Below, piece after piece: positions 27,003-35,206 of a stretch of 64,000 bases of DNA. The stretch is from contig NZ_CP074380.1 in assembly GCF_022695595.1 (NCBI RefSeq), positions 1,911,001-1,975,000 of the forward strand, given 5' to 3'. The position numbers and the translations under genes were made by a program. The DNA is from Streptomyces sp. MST-110588 (lineage in GTDB: Bacteria > Actinomycetota > Actinomycetes > Streptomycetales > Streptomycetaceae). A model generated the notes under the pieces. The model was given only the letters and a program-made list of their open reading frames with translations. It was not told where the DNA came from and made no database searches. The stretch's first letter is position 1; every line of letters begins with the position of its first letter.

Positions 27003-27128
27003 ATACGCCCCGACACCGGCGCACGCGCCGCGCCTGACCATCGCATCGGTCCACCGCGTCGGACCGCCGGCTCCGGCCGCCGGGCCCGACGGCCGCCCGG
27101 GGCGATGCGTTCCTTGGCCCGCCTCGGG

Positions 27129-27482
27129 TCAGGTCCTGGCCCAGCTCGGCATCTCGGCCCTCGAATCGACCCACGCCAGAACCTGCCCGATGACCGCGTC
27201 GAGCTCGTCCTTGGACCTGGGACGGTGATCCGCCGCCCAGACCACCCCGGTCAGGTCGTCGATCCCCATGAGATGACACCTGCCGCTCCTGTAGACGGCC
27301 GTGGTCACCCATCGGCTTCCCGCTTCGATGGTCACCCTCGCATCGGCGGTGGGCTTGCGTCCCGGACGATCAGGAGGTCCATCAGCAGGGCGGAGCCGCA
27401 GCACCACCCTGATACCGCGCGCCAGGCACCCGGCCTCGTTCTCCGCGAACCACGCCTGAAGCCACTGTGGCAACTCATCCAT
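27129..27482 (-). CDS. Hypothetical protein
   Basis: 117 residues starting MDELPQWLQAWFAENEAG after a purine run AGGGGGGA. It contains an alpha/beta segment with several Trp (VTTAVYRSGRCHLMGIDDL, VVWAADHRP) and ends in DAVIGQVLAWVDSRAE. No TM or signal peptide. Convergent with the SUKH gene. No family recognised. Confidence 0.55.
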   Translation of the reverse strand: MDELPQWLQAWFAENEAGCLARGIRVVLRLRPADGPPDRPGRKPTADARVTIEAGSRWVTTAVYRSGRCHLMGIDDLTGVVWAADHRPRSKDELDAVIGQVLAWVDSRAEMPSWART

Positions 27483-27643
27483 ATCGTCCCCCCTCGCTCG
27501 CCACTCGCCACTCGGCAAACAGCACCAGGATGCCCCGGGAAGCGGCGGCCGGGGCCGGACCGGAATCGTCGTGAAGCCGCTGAGGAAAGAAGTAACCCGA
27601 ACCCATTCGGCGTCCCCGGCTGTTCGACGTCCGCGCACCGGCC

Positions 27644-27712
27644 GGCCGCCTCCACCGGTCGCCTGTCTCCACCGGCCGTCTCCACCGCCCGTCTCCACCG
27701 GCCGCCTCCGCC
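27644..27712. repeat. 13-bp minisatellite
   Basis: Five adjacent units of the pattern GGCCGTCTCCACC (27644, 27657, 27674, 27687, 27700), the second with four extra bases, in the gap just after the SDR gene. No evident role. Confidence 0.7.
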
Positions 27713-27739
27713 GGTCCGGCGTTCCCGGCGGGCCCGGTT

Positions 27740-28561
27740 TCAGTGGACGGAGAATCCGCCGTCGACGAAGATCGACTGGCCGGTGACGTAGGCGGCGGCG
27801 CGGCTCGCCAGGAAGACCGCCGCGCCCGCGAAGTCCTCGGTCACACCGTTGCGGCCGGTCAGCGTGCGCGCGGCCAGCGCCGCCACCCTTTCGGGGTCGG
27901 CGGACAACCGGGTGTTGAGCGGCGTCATCACGAACCCCGGCACCAGCGTGTTGCAGGTGACGCCGTACGGCGACCACGCCTCGGCCTGGGAGCGGGCCAG
28001 CGACTCCAGCGCCCCCTTGGAGACTCCGTAGGCGCCGCTCTGGACGAACGCCCGATGGGCCTGCTGGGAAGTGATGTGGATGATCCGCCCGAAACCGCGT
28101 TCCGCCATGCCGGGCCCGAACCGCTGCCCCAGCAGAAAGGGCGCTTCCAGGTTGACCGCCATCGTGGTGTCCCAGACGTCCTCGCCCAGCTCACTCATCG
28201 GGGGCCGCAGATTGACCCCGGCGCAGTTGACGAGGATGTCGGGCTCCCCGAACGTGCCGGCCGCCTCCTCCGCCGCCGTACGCACGGCCTCACGCGTTCC
28301 CAGGTCGGCGCTCACCCAGGCCGCCCGGCAGCCGTCCGCCGTCAGTTCACCGACCGTCGCCTCCAGTTCGGCCTGCCTGCGCGCGACGATCACCACACTC
28401 GCCCCGGCGCGCGCCAGGGCTCCGGCTACGGCCCGGCCTATGCCGGAACTGCCACCGGTCACCACGGCGGTCCGGCCGTCCAGGGAGAACAGCTCGGAGA
28501 GGTACGCCTGTGAAGCCGAATTCGTCGGATTCGTCGAGTTCGCGGACACGCTGGAGGTCAT
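27740..28561 (-). CDS. Short-chain dehydrogenase/reductase
   Basis: 273-residue classical SDR. TGGSSGIGRAVAGALARAG is the TGxxxGxG cofactor motif; the NAG motif is NCAGVN; the catalytic Tyr-Lys is in YGVSKGAL with Ser in HITSQQ; the C-terminus VTGQSIFVDGGFSVH is typical. Arg after ARR suggests NADP(H). It may resemble gluconate-type or 3-oxoacyl reductases; the substrate cannot be told from sequence. ATG 28561; 44 bases upstream of it lies the end of the AI-2E-type gene. Confidence 0.88.
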   Translation of the reverse strand: MTSSVSANSTNPTNSASQAYLSELFSLDGRTAVVTGGSSGIGRAVAGALARAGASVVIVARRQAELEATVGELTADGCRAAWVSADLGTREAVRTAAEEAAGTFGEPDILVNCAGVNLRPPMSELGEDVWDTTMAVNLEAPFLLGQRFGPGMAERGFGRIIHITSQQAHRAFVQSGAYGVSKGALESLARSQAEAWSPYGVTCNTLVPGFVMTPLNTRLSADPERVAALAARTLTGRNGVTEDFAGAAVFLASRAAAYVTGQSIFVDGGFSVH

Positions 28562-28605
28562 GATCGAACTCTAGGCGGCACCGTCGCCCGTGTCACCGGA
28601 CCGGC

Positions 28606-30000
28606 TCACCCGCGGCCGTTGCCTCCCTCACCACCGTCTCTTCCCTTACCCCCGTCGCTTCCCTTGCTCCCGTCCCTTCCCTCGCTCCCGTCACCGGCAG
28701 CGTCCGTCTCCTCCTGCGTCCGCTCGTCCAGCGGTGCGGAGGGCGAGCGTTCCCCCAGCGAGCGCCGTACGCGCGCGAGCGCCCGGGCCCCGCGCCTGGG
28801 CCGGCCGCGCCCATGCACCCGCGGGTCGTCCGTGACCTCGTACCGCTTGACGTACGCGCCCAGGAACGCCTGCAGCGTCGCGGTCGCCGGGATCGCGATC
28901 AGCGCGCCGACCGCGCCCATCAGCGCCGTGCCCGCGATGACCGAGCCGAAGGCGACGGCCGGGTGGATGTCCACGGTCTTGGCGGTGATGCGCGGCTGGA
29001 GCAGGTAGTTTTCGAACTGCTGATAGATCACCACGAAGCCGAAGACCCACAGCGCGTACCAGGGATTGACGGTGAAGGCGATCAGGATCGGCAGCGCGCC
29101 CGCCAGGTACGTACCGATGGTCGGGATGAACTGCGAGACCAGGCCGACCCACATGCCGAGCGCCGGCGCGTACGGGACGCCGAGGATCTCCAGCAGGATG
29201 TAGTGCGCGATGCCGGAGATGAGAGCCATCAGACCGCGTGAGTACAGATACCCGCCGGTTTTGGCGACCGCGATCTCCCAGGCGCGCAGCACCTCCGCCT
29301 GGCGGGACGGCGGCAGTACGGAGCACAGCGCGCGCCGCAGCCGGGGCCCGTCGGCAGCGAAGTAGAACGAGAACAGCGCCACCGTCAGCAGGTTGAACAG
29401 GCTGCCCAGAACGGTTGCCGAGACGGCCAGGACGTTGTTGGCGCTGTCCTGCACGTATTTCTGCAGCCAGTCCGACTTGAGCAGGTTGTTCTGGATCTCG
29501 ACCCGCGACAGATGGGTGTGGAAGGTGGCGTTCATCCAACTGATCACGGAGTCCAGGTACTGCGGGAACTCCTCGACCATCCTGGCGATCTGTCCGGCCA
29601 GCATGGACCCCAGGAGCGCGAAGAAGCCCGCGGTCCCGATCAGGATGCCGAAGAACACCACGCCGGTGGCCAGTCCGCGCCGCATGCCGCGCGCCGCCAT
29701 CCAGTCGACGGCCGGCTCGACGGCCAGCGCCAGGAAGAACGCGATCAGGATGTTCAGCAGCAGGGAGATGAGCTGGTGGAAGGCCCAGCTCCCCAGTTGG
29801 AAGCAGGCCACGAGCGCGAGCGCCAGCACCATGGCGCGGGGCAGCCAGCGCGGCATCCGCGCGGAACGCGGGTCGTCGGGGCGGTTGTCGCCGGAACGGC
29901 CGTCATCGGAACGGCTGTCGTCAGGGCTGCTGTCGTCAGGGCGGTTGTCGTCGGGACCGGTGATCTTCGGAGTCGCGGGCACGGGCCAAGTGTCGCGCAC
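28606..30000 (-). CDS. AI-2E family transporter (PF01594-type membrane protein)
   Basis: 464 residues. An Asp-rich disordered N-terminus (repeated RPDDSSPDDSR-like units) precedes 7-8 TM segments (MVLALALVACFQLGSWAF, LATGVVFFGILIGTAGFFALL and onward). The signature pore region is VSQFIPTIGTYLAGALPILIAF with YQQFENYLLQPRI. A cytoplasmic tail full of Gly/Asp/Lys repeats (GKGRDGGEGG-like) ends it. Family members export small molecules or act as Na+/H+ antiporters. The start is GTG 30000 with only a weak site. SDR follows downstream. Confidence 0.85.
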   Translation of the reverse strand: MRDTWPVPATPKITGPDDNRPDDSSPDDSRSDDGRSGDNRPDDPRSARMPRWLPRAMVLALALVACFQLGSWAFHQLISLLLNILIAFFLALAVEPAVDWMAARGMRRGLATGVVFFGILIGTAGFFALLGSMLAGQIARMVEEFPQYLDSVISWMNATFHTHLSRVEIQNNLLKSDWLQKYVQDSANNVLAVSATVLGSLFNLLTVALFSFYFAADGPRLRRALCSVLPPSRQAEVLRAWEIAVAKTGGYLYSRGLMALISGIAHYILLEILGVPYAPALGMWVGLVSQFIPTIGTYLAGALPILIAFTVNPWYALWVFGFVVIYQQFENYLLQPRITAKTVDIHPAVAFGSVIAGTALMGAVGALIAIPATATLQAFLGAYVKRYEVTDDPRVHGRGRPRRGARALARVRRSLGERSPSAPLDERTQEETDAAGDGSEGRDGSKGSDGGKGRDGGEGGNGRG

Positions 30001-30031
30001 AGGTACGACAGTCCCCGCCCTGCCCCGCGCG

Positions 30032-30226
30032 TCAGCGCTTCTCGTACGGGATGTCCATCGCCGAGCAGACCGCGCGCCACACGTCCTTCGCGCTCCACCC
30101 CGCCTCCAGCGCCTGATGGACGGTACGCCCGCCGAGCTCGGACATCACGTGATCACGCGCGAAGGAATCGGCGTAGGCCGCGCCGAAATGATCCGCCATC
30201 TTCTCCCAGAAGATCGTCAACCGCAT
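30032..30226 (-). CDS. DUF3046 family protein
   Basis: 64 residues: MRLTIFWEKMADHFGAAYAD, then HVMSELGGRTVHQALEAG and VWRAVCSAMDIPYEKR. This small conserved actinobacterial protein is commonly found near recA-recX. Function unknown. It lies 31 bases upstream of the AI-2E-type gene on the same strand. Confidence 0.88.
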   Translation of the reverse strand: MRLTIFWEKMADHFGAAYADSFARDHVMSELGGRTVHQALEAGWSAKDVWRAVCSAMDIPYEKR

Positions 30227-30491
30227 GCGTCCCGCTCCGTATCGGCTCGACCGGCTCCGCCGGCTCCGTCAGCTCCGACCTGTAGGTCTGTCCTGTCAGT
30301 CTGACCTGTAAGTTTCCCTTACGCCTGGTCCGCCCGCCGCATCAGGAGCGGCGGACCGCCGAGAACCCGAGTGGGAGGAACGGTTCCGTGCGCACCCATG
30401 TCCAGGGCGACGCGCCCCCGGCCGGCACACAGCCCCACGCTCACGCCATACCCACACCGATACCGGTACGGATACCGATGCCGATACCTCT

Positions 30492-30866
30492 GTGGTAGCC
30501 GTGCCGCCGGTCGTGCTGTCAGTCGTGCTGCCGGGCACCGGGCTGCTGGTGCTCCTGGGCCTGTGGGCGGTGCGGACCGTACGCGGGCGGGAGGAGCGGG
30601 CCCGGCTCGTCGAGGATCTGCGCCGCAGCCGCGAACAGGTGGCCCGGCTCTCCCATGAGGCCGGCCTCGCCGCGGAGCGGGAACGGCGGGCCAGGGAAGT
30701 CCACGCCGCTTTGGCGCAGGGTCTGACCGATGTCATAGGGCTGGTGGAGGCCGCTCGGTCCAGGGCTGACCGCTCCCCGGCCACGGCCCGTACCCATCTG
30801 TCGCTGGCCGGGCGGACGGCCGAAGCCTCTCTGGAGAAGGCCCGCGGTCTCGCGCCACCGGATTAG
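30492..30866 (+). CDS. Truncated NarL-type sensor kinase: DHp domain only
   Basis: 124 residues from GTG. One TM (VLSVVLPGTGLLVLLGLWAV) and a coiled coil lead into ERERRAREVHAALAQGLTDV, the HisKA_3 phospho-acceptor motif with its His in place, then RADRSPATARTHLSLAGRTAEASL. A normal kinase would continue with an HATPase domain; here the frame stops, and I found no continuation in other frames. Either a remnant or a small dimerisation/phosphotransfer protein. Upstream DNA (30425-30490) is a run of CGATACC-like repeats. Confidence 0.6.
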   Translation: MVAVPPVVLSVVLPGTGLLVLLGLWAVRTVRGREERARLVEDLRRSREQVARLSHEAGLAAERERRAREVHAALAQGLTDVIGLVEAARSRADRSPATARTHLSLAGRTAEASLEKARGLAPPD

Positions 30867-30986
30867 GAGCCGGGACGGAACGCGAAGAACCTCGGCCACG
30901 GCCCTGCCCGCCCCGCGGTGTGCACGGGGCGGACAGGGCCGGCCAGGTCACCGCCGGCCCGGTCAGGCCGTCAGTGGACCGTCCGG

Positions 30987-31283
30987 TCAGCCCATGTTGT
31001 TCTCGGCGTCGATGAACTGCTGGATACGGCGCTGGAGCGCGTCCGCCTGGGCGCGGGTGCGCTTGGCACCCGCGTGGTTGCCCGCACGGTCCTGCCGGTC
31101 GGCGCGGGCGCGCAGCTCGGCGACCTGCTTCTGCATCTCGCGGATGTCGACGGTGACGGCGCCGCCGCGGGCCGCCATCACGGCCTGGCCGGCCGTCGGG
31201 GCCGCGTGGGCGGGCAGAGCCGTGAACAGAACGCCTCCGGCCATCGCTGCGGTCACGGCGAGGGTGGAAATGCGTCGACGCAT
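30987..31283 (-). CDS. Small secreted protein with coiled-coil
   Basis: 98 residues. Sec signal peptide MRRRISTLAVTAAMAGGVLF followed by the ALPAHA-A cleavage site. The mature part is a charged helical stretch (REMQKQVAELRARADRQDR, RTRAQADALQRRIQQF). AAGGAG 5 nt before the ATG is an ideal ribosome site. Function unknown. Confidence 0.75.
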   Translation of the reverse strand: MRRRISTLAVTAAMAGGVLFTALPAHAAPTAGQAVMAARGGAVTVDIREMQKQVAELRARADRQDRAGNHAGAKRTRAQADALQRRIQQFIDAENNMG

Positions 31284-31512
31284 GAGTCTCCTTCAAAGTG
31301 CTGCTCGCCCGCCCCCGTTGGGAGGGGCGAATACCAGCCAGTAACCCTATACGACCCTGACGATCACCCAATTCGCTCCCAACGCCCCGGTTCATTCCCG
31401 GCATTCGCCTCTCATAGGGGCCGTCAACCGATGCGTCCGGTACCCCGCTCCTGAGAGTGCAGCCGTACGGGAGGCGCTGCCCCGTCGCGCGTTCCGGCCC
31501 TACCTTCGGTCC

Positions 31513-32433
31513 ATGGCTGAAAATGGAGCATCATCGCCCGCGCAGGCCCGTGCCGAGCGCTTCATCTGGCTCACCGCCCGTGTGCTCGAACAGCGCCGCT
31601 TCGAGTACCACTTCCTGGACGGCGGGGCGGACGCGGTCGAGACCGCGCTGGCCGCGTACCTCAACGAGGACGGCGGGTACGGCCATGCCCTGGAACCCGA
31701 CCTGCGCGGCCCGGTCAGCCAGCCGCTCCACACCGCACACGCGCTGACCGTCCTGGACCTCATCGGGCGCTGCGGCCCCCGGCAGGTGGAGCGGATCTGC
31801 CGCTACCTGACCCGGATCTCCACTCCCGACGGCGCGCTGCCGGCCGTCCACCCCTCCCTGCGCGGTTACCCGGCGGCGCCCTGGGTCGCGGTGACCGACG
31901 AGCCTCCGAGCGCTCTGCTGGCCACGGGTCCGGTGGTGGGCGTGCTGCACCGCAACGAGGTGTGGCACGCCTGGCTGTTCCGGGCCACCGACTTCTGCTG
32001 GCAGGCGGTGGAGGGCCTGGAGAAGACCCATCCGTACGAGGTCCAGGCGGCGCTCGCCTTCCTGGACGGCGCACCGGACCGCCCGCGCGCCGCCGCGGCG
32101 GCCCAGCGCCTGGGGGAACTCGTACGGGAACAGCACCTGGTCCTTCTGGAACCCGGGCGGGCGGGGCGGAGCCCGGTGGCCGAGGGGTACGCGCCCGGGG
32201 AGCACCACTTCGCGTACGACTACGCGCCGACGCCCGGTTCGCCGGCCCGCCGCTGGTTCACCGACGCGGAGATGGACCGGGCGCTGGACCATCTCGCCTC
32301 CCTCCAGGGGGAGGACGGCGGGTGGCCGGTCAACTGCCGCGCGTGGGCGCCGGGTACGACCCTGGAAGGGCGACCGATGGCGACGCTCGAGGCGCTGCTG
32401 ACGCTGCGCTCGTACGGCCGGCTGGCCGTCTGA
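31513..32433 (+). CDS. Prenyltransferase/squalene-oxidase-repeat-like (alpha-alpha toroid) protein
   Basis: 306 residues. Repeats of the toroid type are visible: YLNEDGGYGHALEPDL, THPYEVQAALAFLDG and SLQGEDGGWPVNCRAW, with spaced aromatic and GG motifs as in terpene cyclases and protein prenyltransferase beta subunits. It lacks an obvious DxDD or DxxD catalytic cluster, so a structural or binding role is possible. Starts at ATG 31513. Confidence 0.65.
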   Translation: MAENGASSPAQARAERFIWLTARVLEQRRFEYHFLDGGADAVETALAAYLNEDGGYGHALEPDLRGPVSQPLHTAHALTVLDLIGRCGPRQVERICRYLTRISTPDGALPAVHPSLRGYPAAPWVAVTDEPPSALLATGPVVGVLHRNEVWHAWLFRATDFCWQAVEGLEKTHPYEVQAALAFLDGAPDRPRAAAAAQRLGELVREQHLVLLEPGRAGRSPVAEGYAPGEHHFAYDYAPTPGSPARRWFTDAEMDRALDHLASLQGEDGGWPVNCRAWAPGTTLEGRPMATLEALLTLRSYGRLAV

Positions 32434-32453
32434 TGATGAGCCACCCGGACAAT

Positions 32454-32489
32454 CCGGACCGGGACCCGGACCGGGACCCGGACCGGGAC
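32454..32489. repeat. 12-bp tandem repeat
   Basis: Three perfect copies of CCGGACCGGGAC lie in the gap between the toroid protein gene and azlD, which converge here. No function apparent. Confidence 0.75.
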
Positions 32490-32558
32490 CGGAACACCGG
32501 AACCGACGCCCTTACTGGTGCGGGCGGGGATGCCCGTACTGGTGCGGGTGCCGACGGA

Positions 32559-32867
32559 TCAGCCGCCCAGGGCCCGTACGCCCGCGGTGACGAGCACGGC
32601 CACGGCGATCACGACGAGGAACGGCGCGCGCAGTACGAGAGCGACGACGGCGGCGCCGACGCCCGCGGCCCTGGCGTCGAGCAGGAGGTGGTGGCCGTCG
32701 CTGAAGGTCTGCTGTGCGGTGAGCGCCGCCAGGAGCGCCACCGGCAGCAGCGCCGCCAGCCGCTTGACCAGCGGACGTTCCAGGACGCCCGCGGGCACGA
32801 GCAGGCCCAGGTATTTGAACAGGTAGCAGCCGGCGGCGGTGGCGCCGATGGCGATCCAGACGCTCAT
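32559..32867 (-). CDS. azlD: AzlD-type branched-chain amino acid export subunit
   Basis: 102-residue membrane protein with about four TMs, starting MSVWIAIGATAAGCYLFKYL and containing VKRLAALLPVALLAALTAQQ, both AzlD hallmarks. It partners the larger AzlC to export branched-chain amino acids or analogues. Its ATG overlaps the azlC stop (ATGA), showing coupled translation. Confidence 0.9.
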   Translation of the reverse strand: MSVWIAIGATAAGCYLFKYLGLLVPAGVLERPLVKRLAALLPVALLAALTAQQTFSDGHHLLLDARAAGVGAAVVALVLRAPFLVVIAVAVLVTAGVRALGG

Positions 32868-33814
32868 CGCGCCTCCCCCTTCGGTGTCGCGGTACGGTCG
32901 CGCGGGGCGCGGCTCTCAGGAACGCGGGCCGGCCCGCTCGCCGCCGTACGGCCCCGGACGAAGAGGACGGCGGGGGCGGCGAGCGCGGCGACGAGCACCG
33001 GTACCCCCGCGGGCAGCACCGGGAGCGTGCCCACAAGGAGCACGACCGCCAGGCCCGCGACGGCTCTCTCGGCGGTGCCGCGCAGCATCGGGGCGAGCAG
33101 CGCCAGAAAGACGGCGGGGCCCGCCGCGTCCAGCCCCCAGGCGTCGGTGTCGCCGAGGGCCTGCGCCCCCATGGCACCGATGAGGGTGGTGAGGTTCCAC
33201 AGGACGTACAGGGTCAGGCCGGTGGCCGTGAACCCCAGACGGGCGCTGCGCCGGTCGGGCTGGGCGACGGTGACGGCCGTGGTCTCGTCGATGACCCAGT
33301 GGGCGACGAACGGCTTGACCGCCGCCCGGTAGCCCAGGAGGCCGGACAGGCGCAGCCCGTAGAAGGCGTTGCGGGCGCCCAGGAAAAACGCTCCTGCGGC
33401 GGCCGTGAACGGGTTGCCGCCCGCGGCCAGCGCGCCGACGAGCGCGAACTGCGAGGCGCCGGTGAAGACGAGCAGGCTCAGCGCGCAGCTCTGGAGGAGG
33501 GTCAGCCCGGCGCCCGCCGCGGTCACCCCGAAGGCGAAGCCCGAGAGGCCGACGGCGATGCCGACGCCGAGCGCGTCTCTGATGACGGCCGCGTCCGCCT
33601 TGGCCCCGGGCGGCGCGGCGGGTACGGCTTCGGACGCCGCCCGGGTGTCCGGCACAACGGATGCGATGGATGTGACGGATGTTCCGGACACGACGGCTGT
33701 TTCCGGCACGTCGGATGCGGCAGGTGCTCCGGGCGCGCCGGTGCCGGACGACGCGGCAGGAGCGGCGTGCGCCCCGGACGGCGCGTCGATGGGTCTCTCT
33801 GTGTGTTCTGGCAC
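32864..33814 (-). CDS. azlC: AzlC family amino acid exporter
   Basis: 316 residues from GTG 33814. The first ~75 are low-complexity Ala/Pro/Val/Thr. The AzlC core begins VIRDALGVGIAVGLSGFAFG; it contains the signature VFTGASQFALVGALAAGGNP, FFLGARNAFYGLRLSGLL and HWVIDETTAV. The GTG has no strong ribosome site, so the true start could be further in. Followed by azlD and preceded by an AraC regulator on the same strand, likely its controller. Confidence 0.88.
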   Translation of the reverse strand: MPEHTERPIDAPSGAHAAPAASSGTGAPGAPAASDVPETAVVSGTSVTSIASVVPDTRAASEAVPAAPPGAKADAAVIRDALGVGIAVGLSGFAFGVTAAGAGLTLLQSCALSLLVFTGASQFALVGALAAGGNPFTAAAGAFFLGARNAFYGLRLSGLLGYRAAVKPFVAHWVIDETTAVTVAQPDRRSARLGFTATGLTLYVLWNLTTLIGAMGAQALGDTDAWGLDAAGPAVFLALLAPMLRGTAERAVAGLAVVLLVGTLPVLPAGVPVLVAALAAPAVLFVRGRTAASGPARVPESRAPRDRTATPKGEAR

Positions 33815-34098
33815 GCCCCGGACGTTAGGAGCCGCCGTGCCCGCCCGTCTTGTACGTTCTTGCGCGGCGCCCCGCCCCACCCCTACTCACCGCTGACCAG
33901 CGGCACCTCACCGGCTCGTCAAGGCGGACGAGTCCATGGGGCGTTGTGGCCATCGGCGATCGAAGGCGGTGAGCCGGCGTGTGACCGCCTGCCGGGTCCA
34001 ACGCGTCGCGCATCGTCTGGCAGTCGTCGGCCTTGGCTCCGGTGAGCGCGAGCCGCACTCGCCCCGGTCGGCGAGGGCGGAACCCTGGGCGGTTTCCT

Positions 34099-35076
34099 CT
34101 ACCGCGCCCGTTCGCGGCGGTACGCGCCGGGCGGTACGCCGACGATCCGGGTGAAATGCCGGTTCAGGTGCGGCTGATCGGTGAATCCCACGGCGACGGC
34201 GGCCTCGGCGGGCATCGTCCCGGCTTCCAGGAGGTGGCGCGCGCGGCGCACCCGGGCGTCGGTGAGCCAGGTGTGCGGCGGCATTCCGTACGTCTCCTTG
34301 AAGGCGCGCAGCAGCGCGAAGGGACTGGTCCGCAGTTCGTGCGCCAGCCCTTCGAGGCCGGGCGGGTCGGCCATCCGCTCCTCCAGGAGCGCCTTGGCCC
34401 GCGCGGCGGTCCGGGCACCCGCCGTACGGGGCGTACGGGCCGGGAGCGGGCCGCCGTGACGGCGCAGCAGGCGGGCGAGGACGATCCGCAGCACGCTGTC
34501 GGCGGCGAGCGCGTCGCCCTCTTCGGCGGCCCGGTGCACCGCGTTGACCAGATGGGCCGCGCCCGGGTCGTCGGCCGTGGTCTCGGTGAATCCGGCCGTG
34601 CCGCGCAGGGTGCTCGTCTCGGCGGCGACATCGGCGACGAGCTGCGCGGACGGGTAGAGCGTGGAGTACGTCCAGCCTTCCGGTACGCCCGCGCGGGCGG
34701 TGTGCGGCACCTCCGGGTTGATCATGATGACGCTCCCGTGACCCGCCTGTACGACGCCGTGCGGGAGTCCCACCTCCTCGACGCCGGAGGTGACCGCGCA
34801 GACCACGTAGCCGTCGTGGGAGTGGCGGGGGAAGGAGTGGCGGACGTAGTGGGCGCGCAGCAGGTCAAGGCCGGGCAGTTGGGCGTGGCGCCAGTGCCGC
34901 GCCCACTCGCGCGGCGCGTGCCCGGCCCCAGCTCCGGCCCCGGCTTCGGCTCCGGCTCGTGCGCCCGCTCCCGCCTCCGGCCCGGCCGGGAGCCAGGTGT
35001 CCGGCACGGTCATGCGGTCTGCCCTGTTCGCCCGCTGCGCTCTCCGTATGCTCTGCACCATCTGTGTCCCGTGCAT
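34099..35076 (-). CDS. AraC family transcriptional regulator
   Basis: 325 residues. Start ATG 35076 has GAGGAG in front. After an Ala/Gly-rich spacer (AGAGARAGAEAGAGAG) comes a cupin sensing domain (HYVRHSFPRHSHDGYVVCAV, GSVIMINPEVPHTA) and a C-terminal double HTH (LAHELRTSPFALLRAFKETY, AVGFTDQPHLNRHFTRIVGV). Regulators of this layout next to azlCD control the exporter in response to an effector bound by the cupin. The 284-base gap before azlC contains no gene I can support. Confidence 0.88.
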   Translation of the reverse strand: MHGTQMVQSIRRAQRANRADRMTVPDTWLPAGPEAGAGARAGAEAGAGAGAGHAPREWARHWRHAQLPGLDLLRAHYVRHSFPRHSHDGYVVCAVTSGVEEVGLPHGVVQAGHGSVIMINPEVPHTARAGVPEGWTYSTLYPSAQLVADVAAETSTLRGTAGFTETTADDPGAAHLVNAVHRAAEEGDALAADSVLRIVLARLLRRHGGPLPARTPRTAGARTAARAKALLEERMADPPGLEGLAHELRTSPFALLRAFKETYGMPPHTWLTDARVRRARHLLEAGTMPAEAAVAVGFTDQPHLNRHFTRIVGVPPGAYRRERAR

Positions 35077-35206
35077 GCTCCTCGCCTCCTCACCCCCTCG
35101 CGTCACCGCCCCTCCCGGCTCATTGTGCTCCGCCCTCCCCACCGCTGACCTGCGCGTCCGCCCTGTGGACGGCTGACTGTCAGTGGTCCGGTGCACGATA
35201 GGGAAC

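Noticed and set aside
33825-34058. Short minus-strand frame containing LTGAKADDCQTMRDALD
   Set aside because: It loosely recalls transposase fragments but I could not tie it to a family; no ribosome site and no inverted repeats. Left as intergenic.
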